This document shows, piece after piece, positions 51,801 through 60,873 of a stretch of 64,000 nt of DNA (its first letter is position 1; each line of letters begins with the position of its first letter). Under the pieces are notes generated by a model. The model searched no databases, was not told the DNA's origin, and saw only the letters and a list, made by a program, of their open reading frames with translations. Origin of the DNA: CP2-2F sp034432555 (GTDB taxonomy: Bacteria > Chloroflexota > Anaerolineae > Aggregatilineales > UBA2796); NCBI GenBank assembly GCA_034432555.1, contig DAOUBW010000001.1, positions 1-64,000 of the forward strand, read 5' to 3'. The position numbers and the translations under genes were made by a program.

Positions 51801-54387
51801 CATTACAGCGCGCCGCAAGTCCGATTCGCTCGATCCGTTCATGCGCCTGATAGATAACCAAAGCAACGACCTTCTCTACGAGAGCAATCAAGGCACTACC
51901 GGCGATGATGTCGAAGTGATCAGCACGGTGCTGCAAACGACGGGCTTCTTCACACTCACACTCTCCACAGCGCCCTACCGTCCCAACAACGGCGATTACC
52001 GCCTTGATATACGCTCGAATAACACCTTTTTCCCGCTCAATGCAGGCGAAGAGCGCAGCGCCAATGTGGATAACACCCGCGCACAGCACACCTACACCTT
52101 CTCTGCCAATGCCGGGCAATATCTGCGCCTTGAGGCACGCCCAACTTTTGTCAGCCGCCTTGATCCGCTCTTGCTGCTGCTCTCGCCAAGCGGACGCCTG
52201 ATCGCCTTCCACAACAGCCTTGATCCCGAAAACCGCGGCGGGCTGATTGATGGCTTGTTCCTGCGCGAGTCGGGCGTTTACACTGTGGTTGTCACCCGTC
52301 CCGGCGGCGAGATCGGCACAAGCGCCGGCGCCTTCTTGCTCAGCTATAAGCTCTCCAACGATCTGCCCGCTGTGGCGTGGCAAAATCCAACGCGCTTCCG
52401 CTATGAAGGCAGCGTCGCAGGCGAGGCAGATGAAGCACAGGCGCAAGCATGGCAGTTTGAGGGCAAGGCAGGCGATGTGATCAACCTAACCGTCAGCCGC
52501 TTGTTTGGCAGCGGCGCAGCCACGTTCGGTCCACTGCTGGCACCCGATGGTAGCGTGGTGCAGGCGCTTGGCACAACCATTGTTGGGCGTGAGCGCAGCC
52601 TGCAAAACACCTACCAGTTGCCGCAAGATGGCAGCTATACCATCTACGTGAACGCGGAACGCCTGCACTACACGCTGTTGGCAGCCTTCCTTCGCAACAT
52701 CCCACTGGTGCCGGAATTCTTGCGCTATAACGACTTAGAAACTTCCAGCTTTTTGGCAGGCGGCAGCCGCGTCAGTTTTAAGTTTGAGGGACGCTTTGCC
52801 GATATGGTTGACCTGTTCGTCTTTTGGCGTCCCGGCGTTGGGCAGAACATCTTTGTTAGCGTAACCGACCCAAGCGGTAGGCTGGAAGAACTGGGCTACA
52901 CCTCAACCAGCGCCACCTCATCGGCATGGCAGCGCACCTTAACCCGTGCTGGCGTGTACACCCTCACCATTCGCAACGACTCTAACCAAGAGATCGCCTA
53001 TACAATCCGCCTGAACGCTGAAATTCCCGCACCAACGCCAACGCCGCAGACCATCGCTTTAAGCAGCGGTCAGATCATGCGCGGATGGCTAAAGGCGCCC
53101 GATTCTGCCATTTACCGCTTCTTAGGGCGCAATTCGCAGCAGGTACGCATCACCCTTGAGACGCAGCGCAGCGATGCGCCCAGCTTGCAACTGATTGCAC
53201 CTGATGGCACGCCGCTCAGTGGTGTGCGCCAGACACGCGCCAATGGCTATGTAACGCTGGAGGCGCCGCTAACACAAAATGGGCAGTATGCCATCAGCCT
53301 GATCAGCACCGAAGAAAATGCCGCTGGCGACTATCTGCTGACCTTCTTCCTGCTCGATAAAAGCCTGCCGCCGACGCCTGCCCTTGAGGCAACACTCGGT
53401 GCTGATCGGGCAAGCCTTGCACAGCCGATTGCGGCAGGCGGCTATACACAAGGACAAATCGCTGCGGCGGAAGAAATCTACTATCGTTTCAGCGGCAGGG
53501 CAGGGCAAACAGCGCTCATCTCGCTCTATCTGCCGGTGGCAGGTGAAGTTAATACGCCCGGCGCGCCGCCACAGGTCGGCAGACCAACTGCCCGACCGCC
53601 TGACAGCGTCTTTGCGACCGTTGCCCTCTACGACTCGGCGCGTAACTTCATCGTGGAAGCAAGCAGCAGCGCCGATAACAACCGCACTCAACCGCTTTTG
53701 GCAGTGCCGCTGACCCAAGATGGCGAATATCTGATCGTGGTACGTGGGCGCGGCATTGGCACCATTAAGCGCACCTTCTGGTTGAGCGTGATCGCCAATC
53801 AGCCCGACTCGACAGCCACGCGCACGCCGCCTAACTTCTTGCCCTTTGAGGAAGTGCAGCGCACCGCCATAGATGGCACACGCGATCAGGGCATTTCCGA
53901 GTGGCGCTACACACCACGCGGGCGGACTGTACTCTTTGTGCTGCGCCCAACGGCAGACTCACGGCTGAAGGCTGCCCTTGAAGTCTACACCCGTGAAGGG
54001 CTACGCGAGGCATACACAGTTGCCAGCAGCGAAGGCGAAGAACTGCGCATCGCCATTCCACAGTTAAGCAGCAGCGATGACTACCGCATTGTGGTGCGCG
54101 CCTTAGACGGCACCCACGGTGCCTTCAGCCTGTACAGCAGCGGATCGGTGCATGGGCTGGCTGTCTTTAAGACGGTACGGCGTTGCTACGTGCGGAATGC
54201 GCCAAGCAACAACGCCACCTATTTCACCGAGTTTTTCGGGGAGAATTTTGAGGCGTTCGCACGCACGCAAGACGGGCAGTGGGTGCGCGTCCGCGACCGT
54301 GAGTCAGGGCGCTATGGGTGGGTGTCCGTCGTCCAGATTGAGTTCACCTATGGCGGCACTGCCAAGCTGCCGATAGAGCAGCCCTAA
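48883..54387 (+). CDS. Giant Ser/Thr kinase with about ten PPC-like modules and SH3b domain
   Basis: An 1834-residue membrane kinase. The kinase domain (1-275) has GEGGMATV (19-26), Lys41, HRDLKPQN (132-139), DFG (152-154). One span (about 314-336) leads to a Ser/Thr/Pro-rich stalk (337-570). From about 572 to 1760, about ten pre-peptidase C-terminal (PPC)-like beta modules of roughly 100-130 residues follow, each with YTI.V- or YTLTI-type strands. A C-terminal SH3b domain (about 1762-1823) ends the protein. It starts with GTG and has a weak ribosome site. It probably reports on large outside ligands. Confidence 0.92.
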   Translation: MANLIGQQLGQYEITALVGEGGMATVYRARQASIKRDVAIKVIKVNLAQSSDFVTRFGREAQTVASLSHPHILKVFDYGQQQGLLYLVMELLSGGSLAATLKRGALPPDRVLRILEQISGALDYAHGQNIIHRDLKPQNVLLDAMNNVFLTDFGIAKIVTDVTSVTMTGQMMGTPAYMAPEQWRGETPLPTLDIYALGIMLYEMLTGDLPFKADTPFAMMYAHSSTPPPALSTARPDLAPAMDAVLQRALAKEPADRFQSAGELALAFRDALEGRTAPFVSTQTPTGKALPRQSGLGAEQTLPKRLAPSPSSRLPLLIGSVLVILLLAGVLFLLLTNPATTPSVAQASATPSQALAPTTALPTNTDPPPVPATRTDAPPTATLEAVAPTLLSGTQLAQAPSSPTLTATDAPTEVPTIAPTDTPSATASPTATLTPTHTPSADLRAIAEQTAAAIATQTAVIIGQTAQAVQLETLVAQQVLAFAQTSTAQAVASFTATFTPTATPTLTVTPTLTATLTPTSTFSPTPSLTPTETPSATATSSPTPSLTPTETPSATPTPFITPTVNAEALASRALGYNMTVEGAIDSETPFTEWRLRGNFGDKLQISVSVVSGSLIPVVRLLDSQGNFVDWNDGGGLLNTFPLPKDDDYIIYISRRNLERGTTSGSYILNVTLLERGLRPTETPSPTPVPSATPTPLPTLTLTPSSTPIRALQFGGEFGGYLPSATAVDQWTFNGKAQEVIALRALPLGESNLTLRAAVKGPGLPDSGEVAPQGELTRLVLPVDGQYTVEVGVLGGERGQYTVRLERLPTSPDFTPVPTNFLRYGDAIRSFVNDSAPEQLYTFEGVAGDRITITARIGGIGDPILELRDPNGVIIAQNDDTNGITDASIEAFTLPVNGIYTIRVTRYSRRTGGEFILRLTLEPPLVPALGSYPPPRLLPEGEPLLTYGETLNGSLNYRQARRFIILGRRGDSVIITARRKSDSLDPFMRLIDNQSNDLLYESNQGTTGDDVEVISTVLQTTGFFTLTLSTAPYRPNNGDYRLDIRSNNTFFPLNAGEERSANVDNTRAQHTYTFSANAGQYLRLEARPTFVSRLDPLLLLLSPSGRLIAFHNSLDPENRGGLIDGLFLRESGVYTVVVTRPGGEIGTSAGAFLLSYKLSNDLPAVAWQNPTRFRYEGSVAGEADEAQAQAWQFEGKAGDVINLTVSRLFGSGAATFGPLLAPDGSVVQALGTTIVGRERSLQNTYQLPQDGSYTIYVNAERLHYTLLAAFLRNIPLVPEFLRYNDLETSSFLAGGSRVSFKFEGRFADMVDLFVFWRPGVGQNIFVSVTDPSGRLEELGYTSTSATSSAWQRTLTRAGVYTLTIRNDSNQEIAYTIRLNAEIPAPTPTPQTIALSSGQIMRGWLKAPDSAIYRFLGRNSQQVRITLETQRSDAPSLQLIAPDGTPLSGVRQTRANGYVTLEAPLTQNGQYAISLISTEENAAGDYLLTFFLLDKSLPPTPALEATLGADRASLAQPIAAGGYTQGQIAAAEEIYYRFSGRAGQTALISLYLPVAGEVNTPGAPPQVGRPTARPPDSVFATVALYDSARNFIVEASSSADNNRTQPLLAVPLTQDGEYLIVVRGRGIGTIKRTFWLSVIANQPDSTATRTPPNFLPFEEVQRTAIDGTRDQGISEWRYTPRGRTVLFVLRPTADSRLKAALEVYTREGLREAYTVASSEGEELRIAIPQLSSSDDYRIVVRALDGTHGAFSLYSSGSVHGLAVFKTVRRCYVRNAPSNNATYFTEFFGENFEAFARTQDGQWVRVRDRESGRYGWVSVVQIEFTYGGTAKLPIEQP
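50449..50556 (+). repeat. Two 54-base tandem repeats in the kinase stalk
   Basis: Two copies of a 54-base unit, differing at few positions, start at 50449 and 50503 and encode SPTPSLTPTETPSAT. They are in frame, so copy-number change would lengthen or shorten the stalk. Confidence 0.8.
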
Positions 54388-54415
54388 ACAAAACAGCGTG
54401 CCAGATGGAATCACA

Positions 54416-54441
54416 GCGGGCGGGAAAATTTTCCCGCCCGC
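54416..54441. terminator. Perfect 26-base palindrome between convergent genes
   Basis: GCGGGCGGGAAAA and TTTTCCCGCCCGC are exact reverse complements. It lies 29 bases after the kinase stop and 27 bases before the subtilase stop, so it could end both transcripts. No T run follows on either side, unlike a classical terminator. Confidence 0.65.
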
Positions 54442-54467
54442 CGCATTTAGATTAGTGAGTATCCGCG

Positions 54468-57305
54468 TTATTGGCGCGGCACGAAGGTTGGCGCTGCCTC
54501 CGGTGGGGGCAGTTGATCGCCAGCTGCCGTGCGCCAGTAGCCAGCAATCGGGCGGTCAGCCGCGATGCCGTAGATGAAGTCAAAGTCGGCAAAGCCGGTG
54601 TTGAGTGTGTTCCGCAAGTAGGTGATGCCGTTGGATGGACGGAAGACACCAACGCCGTTCTTGCCGTTAAAGTTCCAGTCACCGGAGACTGGAACATCGC
54701 CCGTTGTGCCGAAGACAAAGGCAAAATCGGCAAAGATGATGCCGTTGGTCACCTTCTGCGTCAGGTAGAACATGGCGCTGCTTGGGCGGTAGATGCCGGG
54801 CGAATGAACGCCATCGCCGTCCCAATCACCTGCTACGGGCATATCGCCGGGGTTGCCAAGCACCATGCCAAAATCGGCAAAGCCCGTCGTCAAGTTGTTC
54901 TTCAGGTAGAGGATGCCATTGGATGGGCGGTAAACGCCGACGCCAAACTTGCCGTCACCGTCCCAGTCACCGGCCATAGGCAGATCATCAGGATTGCCCA
55001 GCACAAATGTATGGACGATAGGTGCGCCGGTAGTGTTGGCTTCTTTCAGGAAGAACACACCTGTGCTGCGACGGTAGATGCCGATAGTGCTGGTGCCGTC
55101 ACCGTTCCAGTCGCCTGCGACGGGATAGTCATCAGGCGCACCCAAAAGCGCCGAAATATCAGCGGGACCTGTAGTCAGGTTATTCCGCAGATAGAACTGC
55201 GTCTCGGATGGGCGGAAAACGCCGATACCGTGGAACAGGTTTGCATCGTGACGCAGCGTCAGGTGCAGGGTTTGGTTTGCCGTCAGGGCGGTGTTCCACT
55301 TACTGACTAGGATGTAGTACGTTACATCGGCGGTAGCGCTGAAAGTGACCTGTGATTGCAGCGTGCCTGTCACAAAGTCATCATTGCAGGCGAGCTGCGT
55401 CAGGCTGGACGGTGTGCCGGTGTAGACTGCCAAGACCGTATCATAGGTCGAGCCAAGTGTAGAAACGGTAACGCTGCGACTGGAGTGCGGACGGTAGGTA
55501 TACCAAACCGAGTTGCTAAAGGCTGATACACAGCTCATCGCTGGATCGCCTGTAGCGGTTGAGCCGAAGACTTCTTGGGTATTACGATAGAGCTTCAGGG
55601 CAGGCGAGATGCTGATCGCATTGGCGATTAGATCGTTGGAGAGCGCAATATGTGGTGGCAAATTCTGCGACATCCGCAGCGCACGGTAGGCATTCACACG
55701 CCCTGCGCCTGTAAACTGATCCCAGCCCGGATTGGTATCCGGCGTCATATCGTCGGCGCTCATCCGCAGCACGCGCCGCACCTCATCCGCCGTCAGACTA
55801 TTGTTTACCGAGAGCATCAAGCCAACCACGCCGGCAGTGATCGGCGAGGCAGCCGAAGTGCCGCCGAAGTAGGTGTAGTCACCCGACTCATAGCCCCAGC
55901 TGCCGGCAATATCCGTTGAGTTCGTCCGCATACCGGGCGCCGAAATATCCAGATCATAGCCGTAGTGGCTGCCCCAGTTTTGGAAGTTATCGCAAGCGGT
56001 GCCAGTCGGTGCTTTACGCAGATCGCACCAGTTAGAGGCACCCACCGAGATCACGCGGTTGTAGCGCGCCGGGTAGATGATCGGGCTGGTGTTGCCATTT
56101 CCGGCTGAGGCAAGCATGATCACGCCCTTGCCGCCGCGTCCTGTCGTCGTGATGGTATTGATAACAGTCTCGGTGCTGGTGCTGGGCGAGCCACCGCCCC
56201 AGCTGTTGTTGATGACGGACGCGCCATTGTTGGCAGCAAAATTGAATGAGTCGTTGATTTGTGCGACGGTGACCGAAAAACTGCCATCAGGGTTTGGGTT
56301 GGAGAGCTTGATCGGCATGATGCGGCAGTTTGGGCAAACGCCTGCTACGCCCAGACTGTTGTTAGTGCGGGCGCCGATCAAGCCGGCAACGCCTGTGCCG
56401 TGCGCGTGCCATGACTGCGCAGGTGATGGATCGTTATCGTTGTTAGCAAAGTCGTAGCCCGCCACAAACTGGCCTGTCAAATCGGGGTGAGCGAGGTCTA
56501 CCCCATCATCTACCACCGCGATGATGATGCTGTTGCTGCCTTGCGAAATATCCCAGGCATCCACGGCGGCAATATCTGCGCCGGGAATGGCGCCCGTGAA
56601 CTGACCGGTATTTTGCAAGTGCCACTGCGTATTGAACAGTGTATCGTTCGGCACGAAAAGCTGCTGCAAAAGCTGTAAGAAATCTGGCTCAGCAAAGACG
56701 ACCATCCCGCTTTCGTGGTAGAAGTTTGCCATGTCTAGGGCATTTTTGCCGCTGCTGGCTGCCACTTCTAGCACGTAGGTGTTAGGCAACCAATCCACTT
56801 GGCGCACAACCGAGACGCCGTTTGCCAGATTGAATGTGGCACGGGCTTGCGGCGTTGTGCTGGCGGGGAATTGGGCGATGAACTGCTGCGTGGCAATTGC
56901 CAAGCCTTCCTGCACGGCAAAAACAGGGTTCACCCATTCAAAGGCGGCGGTTTGGGCGCGCAGATCGGCAATCGCCTGTGCCACCTGCTCGCTGCCACCT
57001 GCCTTAAGCGGCAGCAGCGCAATGTTGCGCGTGCCAGTTTCCCGTAGCGGAAGCCCTGCATCAATATTTGGGCTGGCAGCGGCGGCGGTTTGGCTGGCAA
57101 GCACTGCCTCACCGATATACTTCACAGCGACCCACTCGGTGGAGAGATCAAGTCCTAGTTTCTCATTATTATAGTAGTAATAGAACTGACCAACTTCAGC
57201 CGTTGGTTTTTTAGGGTCTTGTGCGCTGATCGGCACAATGCCACTGGATATAAGTGCGATAACGAGTGCGGCTGTGAGAAAAGCGGTTAGACGAAAACGA
57301 TTCAT
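54468..57305 (-). CDS. Secreted subtilisin-like (S8) protease with C-terminal GDWDGDG repeats
   Basis: A 945-residue protease. A signal peptide (cleavage near PISAQ) is followed by a pro-region (about 30-225) and the S8 domain. Asp266 (VVDDGVD), His302 (HGTGVAG) and Ser484 (GGTSAASP) form the triad, with Asn403 as oxyanion residue. After a beta-sandwich part (about 580-705), five repeats of about 47 residues (GDWDGDG, GVYRPSNG, LRNNL) form a VCBS/FG-GAP-like propeller or stalk. ATG 57305 has AAAGG nine bases upstream; the longer frame lacks support. Confidence 0.93.
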   Translation of the reverse strand: MNRFRLTAFLTAALVIALISSGIVPISAQDPKKPTAEVGQFYYYYNNEKLGLDLSTEWVAVKYIGEAVLASQTAAAASPNIDAGLPLRETGTRNIALLPLKAGGSEQVAQAIADLRAQTAAFEWVNPVFAVQEGLAIATQQFIAQFPASTTPQARATFNLANGVSVVRQVDWLPNTYVLEVAASSGKNALDMANFYHESGMVVFAEPDFLQLLQQLFVPNDTLFNTQWHLQNTGQFTGAIPGADIAAVDAWDISQGSNSIIIAVVDDGVDLAHPDLTGQFVAGYDFANNDNDPSPAQSWHAHGTGVAGLIGARTNNSLGVAGVCPNCRIMPIKLSNPNPDGSFSVTVAQINDSFNFAANNGASVINNSWGGGSPSTSTETVINTITTTGRGGKGVIMLASAGNGNTSPIIYPARYNRVISVGASNWCDLRKAPTGTACDNFQNWGSHYGYDLDISAPGMRTNSTDIAGSWGYESGDYTYFGGTSAASPITAGVVGLMLSVNNSLTADEVRRVLRMSADDMTPDTNPGWDQFTGAGRVNAYRALRMSQNLPPHIALSNDLIANAISISPALKLYRNTQEVFGSTATGDPAMSCVSAFSNSVWYTYRPHSSRSVTVSTLGSTYDTVLAVYTGTPSSLTQLACNDDFVTGTLQSQVTFSATADVTYYILVSKWNTALTANQTLHLTLRHDANLFHGIGVFRPSETQFYLRNNLTTGPADISALLGAPDDYPVAGDWNGDGTSTIGIYRRSTGVFFLKEANTTGAPIVHTFVLGNPDDLPMAGDWDGDGKFGVGVYRPSNGILYLKNNLTTGFADFGMVLGNPGDMPVAGDWDGDGVHSPGIYRPSSAMFYLTQKVTNGIIFADFAFVFGTTGDVPVSGDWNFNGKNGVGVFRPSNGITYLRNTLNTGFADFDFIYGIAADRPIAGYWRTAAGDQLPPPEAAPTFVPRQ

Positions 57306-57428
57306 AGAAGCAAGCCTTTGCGAAAAACACCGAAAACAAGCGCCTTCAAAGCGCTGTACCCATTGGCTATAACATAGAATATGCCCTGCTGTCAAGGAAT
57401 ATGGCATACCTGCTAAATGCCCATGCTG

Positions 57429-57437
57429 TGATACAAT
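57429..57437 (+). promoter_or_regulatory. Extended -10 promoter of the glycosyltransferase run
   Basis: TGA then TACAAT (57432-57437). The ATG of the first gene is six bases further, so its transcript is probably leaderless. A -35 box is not clear. Confidence 0.5.
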
Positions 57438-57443
57438 AACGTC

Positions 57444-58583
57444 ATGCGTATCTTGATAGCCTCTGGCATTTTTCACCCCGATTCAGGCGGACCCGCGACC
57501 TATCTGCACAGCCTATTGCCCGCTTTGCAGGCGTGTGGCTATACCTTTCACGTCCTGACCTATGGCGACGCACCGACTGACGGCTATCCCTACCCGGTGG
57601 AGCGTATTTCGTTCAAGCAGAGCGCGCTGCGCCGTTGGCGTGCTTATGCGCGCCGCTACGCCGAACTTGCCACCCAAGTTGATCTGATTTATGTGAACAC
57701 GCTGGGCTTGCCGCGCCCAAAAATCGCCAAGCCAACTGCCCTGAAGATTGTGGGCGATTATGCTTGGGAACGCGCCTTGCACCGCCGTTGGATCGCCGCC
57801 GATACCGATCTGGATGCCTTCCAGAAGCGGCGTGATCTGCCGCATGTGGCATGGTTCAAGGCGCGCCGCGCCTATGAGTCGTGCATCGCTGATCAGGTCA
57901 TTGTGCCAAGCGAGCATCTACGCCGTTTAGTGCTTGGTTGGGGCGTTCTGCCTGAGCGTGTTAAGGTCATCTACAATGCCCTTGAGCCAACGCTGCACAC
58001 ACCTGCTGAATCTCAAGCGGAAGCACGCGCTGCGCTCGGCTGGCAACCTGAAGGACGCTATCTGCTCAGCGTTGGGCGGCTGATCGCGCTTAAGGGCGTC
58101 CAATACCTGATCCAAGCGCTGGATGCTGTGCCAGAAGTGCGGCTGATTGTGGCGGGTGACGGCGATTGGCTGCCGAAGCTGCGTGCGCTTGCCGAATCGT
58201 GCGGTGTAGCGGAGCGTGTGCAGTTTGTGGGCAAGCTGCCCCATGCTAAAATTCCGCTGTTGATGCGCGCCGCGGACTATCTGGCGCTCTATTCCAGCAC
58301 AGAAGGGCTTTCACATACGCTCTTGGAGGCACTGCACGTCGGCACACCGGTGATCGCTAGCGCACGCGGCGGCAACCCTGAAGTCGTGCAGGATGGTGTG
58401 AACGGCTTGCTGGTGCCGCACCCTAATTTGCCCGCTTTGCGTGCCGTGCTCCAACACGCCTTCAGCGCTGATGTGCGCGCCACGCTTGCTGCCAATAGCA
58501 GCGTTGGTATGGCGCGTTTTGCATGGCAGCCCATGGTTGCCCAAACCGACGCCGCTTTGCGCGCTCTGTTGGAGAGACACTGA
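57444..58583 (+). CDS. Glycosyltransferase, GT4 family (1)
   Basis: A 379-residue GT-B glycosyltransferase. The N-terminus RILIASGIFHPDSGGPATYL is the donor-facing loop, cited here by IFHPDSGGP. The C-terminal half has ALEP, SVGRLIALKGVQYLI and the EALHVGTPVIAS motif with the catalytic-type glutamate. It moves a sugar from a nucleotide donor. It starts a four-gene run; no acceptor is known. Its TGA overlaps the next ATG. Confidence 0.92.
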   Translation: MRILIASGIFHPDSGGPATYLHSLLPALQACGYTFHVLTYGDAPTDGYPYPVERISFKQSALRRWRAYARRYAELATQVDLIYVNTLGLPRPKIAKPTALKIVGDYAWERALHRRWIAADTDLDAFQKRRDLPHVAWFKARRAYESCIADQVIVPSEHLRRLVLGWGVLPERVKVIYNALEPTLHTPAESQAEARAALGWQPEGRYLLSVGRLIALKGVQYLIQALDAVPEVRLIVAGDGDWLPKLRALAESCGVAERVQFVGKLPHAKIPLLMRAADYLALYSSTEGLSHTLLEALHVGTPVIASARGGNPEVVQDGVNGLLVPHPNLPALRAVLQHAFSADVRATLAANSSVGMARFAWQPMVAQTDAALRALLERH

Positions 58584-59833
58584 TGTTTTCACAATCGGCT
58601 GAGTGGGAAACACCCGCCCGCACCTTTGAGCGGCAACTCCGCAAGAACATAGGAATCCTAATGCACGTTTTGATGATTGGTACAGATACCACGCTGCTCA
58701 CCGGCACTATTGATAACACGCTTGAGCGCCACGAAGACTATGCGTTGCGCGCTGATGGGCAGATCAGCATTGTGTTGTGCAACCGCAAACAGGCAGACCG
58801 CCCACTGGCACCCTACCGATCCGAACGGCTGTTGGTGCAGCCCACCGAGTCACGCGGCTATGCCGACTACATCCCGTCGGGCGTGCGCTTAGGCATGGCA
58901 CGCCACGCCGAACAGCCTGTAGATGTCATCACCAGCCAAGACCCTTTCCTCACGGCGTTGGTTGGTTTGCGCTTGCGCGCCAAAACGCGCCGCCCGCTGA
59001 TCGTGCAGGACTTCTCTTGCTTTGTGAGCAGCCCTTATTTTCTGCGCGAACGCCCGCGCAACCGCCTATTGCGCCTGATGGCACGTTTTACGCTGCCGCG
59101 TGCCGATGCTGTGCGCGTGCTGAACAAGCGTGAGCGCCTCGCCTGTATTCGCTTGGGCGTGAAACCAGCCCGTGTGTGCCTTGCGCCCATCGTGACGCAT
59201 ATTGATCCCTTTGCCACGCCCGCCGATCCTGAGCAGGTGGCAGTTTGGCGGCAGCGGCTCGATCTGCCCGAAGGCACACCGATTGTGTTATGGGTGGGAC
59301 GTCCGGTCACCTTCAAGAATCTGCCGATGCTCTTGCAGGCATTCAAGCGCGTTCACAGTGCCATGCCGCAAACGCGCTTTGTGATTGCAGGCGATATGGA
59401 AGGCTCAAATATCATTGGGCAGGCAGCCGCCTATGGCTTGCAGGAAGTCACCCGCTTTCCCGGCGCCGTGCAGTACGCCGATCTGCCGCCGCTCTATCAG
59501 ATTGCCAGCGTTTACGCGCTCTCCAGCAATTATGAAGGCTTAGGGCGCGTGCTGTTGGAAGCCGCTGCTGCAAAAGTGCCGTTAGTCAGTACGGCGAATG
59601 AGGGCGCCTCAGACATTATCGCGCACGGCATCACCGGCTACCTGACGCCCATCGGTGACCCTGACAAGCTGGCAGAGTCGATCCTTGCTGTGTTGCAGCA
59701 TCCCGTGCGCGCCAAACAGATGGCGGAGCGCGCTCATCAATATGTGATGAACCACTTTGCGCCTGAAACGCTCACAGCGCGTTGGGTAAACATGTGGAGT
59801 CGCGTTGGGCAAGGGCTTTCGCCGTGCGAATAG
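58583..59833 (+). CDS. Glycosyltransferase, GT4 family (2)
   Basis: A protein of up to 416 residues with the GT-B fold: LMIGTDTTLLTG near the start, WVGRPVTFKNLPMLLQAF in the second half (cited by VGRPVTFKN), and YEGLGRVLLEAAAAKVPLVST. Two starts are possible: ATG 58583, which overlaps the stop of gene 1 and has GGAGAG upstream, and ATG 58661, with TAGGA upstream and a more typical N-terminus. I keep the first. Function as for the neighbours: assembly of a surface glycan. Confidence 0.88.
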   Translation: MFSQSAEWETPARTFERQLRKNIGILMHVLMIGTDTTLLTGTIDNTLERHEDYALRADGQISIVLCNRKQADRPLAPYRSERLLVQPTESRGYADYIPSGVRLGMARHAEQPVDVITSQDPFLTALVGLRLRAKTRRPLIVQDFSCFVSSPYFLRERPRNRLLRLMARFTLPRADAVRVLNKRERLACIRLGVKPARVCLAPIVTHIDPFATPADPEQVAVWRQRLDLPEGTPIVLWVGRPVTFKNLPMLLQAFKRVHSAMPQTRFVIAGDMEGSNIIGQAAAYGLQEVTRFPGAVQYADLPPLYQIASVYALSSNYEGLGRVLLEAAAAKVPLVSTANEGASDIIAHGITGYLTPIGDPDKLAESILAVLQHPVRAKQMAERAHQYVMNHFAPETLTARWVNMWSRVGQGLSPCE

Positions 59834-60873
59834 GCATGGTCACGCAGCAAGCTGATCCTGCTGACCCGCTGTTAGGCTTCACCGTCGGTTGGATAGCGGC
59901 ACTTGCTGCTCGCCTTGAGGCGCTGCATCTGATCACACTGGAAGCACCGCGCTGCGCCTTGCCGCCCAACGTTCAGGCTGCCGATATGGGCAAGGGACGC
60001 GGCAAACTGCGAATGGCGCTGCGCTATTGGGCGCACTTGCGGCGCATTTTGCCAAAGATTGATGTGCTGTTCTGCCACATGGTGCCGCGCTATGCATGGT
60101 TAGCGGCGCCGTTGGCGCGCCTGCACCGCACACCAATTGTGCTGTGGTATACGCATCGGCACGCAGGTGCAGAGCTGCGCGCCGCGCACGCCATCTCGGC
60201 GGCAGTCGTCACCGCCGACCTGAGCAGCTTTCCACTGAAAAGTGAGAAAGTACATGCGCTTGGGCATGGCATCAACATAGACGTTTTCGCGCCCGATCCA
60301 GCTATCCTGCCCGACTCGCCGCCCCTGATTGTGCAGGTGGCGCGCCTAACGGCAATCAAGCATCAGGCGACGCTCATCCGCGCTTCAGCACAGATCAACG
60401 CAGCCCACCACATCGCGCTAATCGGCGGCGTGCCACACGGACATCCTGCCGCCTACGTCGACTCGCTACGCCAATTAGCAACTGATCTCGGTATGGCGGA
60501 TCGCGTTCACTTCACAGGTGCGCTGCCGCACTCTGAAGTTGTGCGGTGGTATCAGCGGGCAAGCCTTGCCGTCAACCTGAGTCCACGTGGTTTGTTCGAT
60601 AAAGCGGCGCTCGAATCCATGCTGTGCGGCGTGCCAACAGTTGTTAGCAATGCTGCCTTTGATGATTTGTTGGCAGATCAGGCGAATGCTTTACGGATCA
60701 GCGCGCCGGACGATGTGGATAGCCTAGCGCGCCAGTTAGAAGTGTTGCTCCGCACCGATGCAACGCAACGGCAGGCACTTGGTGCTGCGTTGCGCCAGCG
60801 TGTGGCAGCCGTCCACAGTTTGGAAGGCTTGGCAGACCGCTTGGTAGCACTCTTTGAGGAAGTTTCGTGGTGA
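59824..60873 (+). CDS. Glycosyltransferase, GT4 family (3)
   Basis: A protein of about 349 residues starting with GTG 59824 (RIGMVTQQADPADPLLGF), preceded by AAGGG at eight bases; it overlaps gene 2 by 10 bases. The C-terminal half has VQVARLTAIKHQATLI, NLSPRGLFDKAALESMLCGVPTVVS (cited by FDKAALESMLCGVPT). It shares the GT4 fold and is the third in the run. Confidence 0.9.
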   Translation: MRIGMVTQQADPADPLLGFTVGWIAALAARLEALHLITLEAPRCALPPNVQAADMGKGRGKLRMALRYWAHLRRILPKIDVLFCHMVPRYAWLAAPLARLHRTPIVLWYTHRHAGAELRAAHAISAAVVTADLSSFPLKSEKVHALGHGINIDVFAPDPAILPDSPPLIVQVARLTAIKHQATLIRASAQINAAHHIALIGGVPHGHPAAYVDSLRQLATDLGMADRVHFTGALPHSEVVRWYQRASLAVNLSPRGLFDKAALESMLCGVPTVVSNAAFDDLLADQANALRISAPDDVDSLARQLEVLLRTDATQRQALGAALRQRVAAVHSLEGLADRLVALFEEVSW

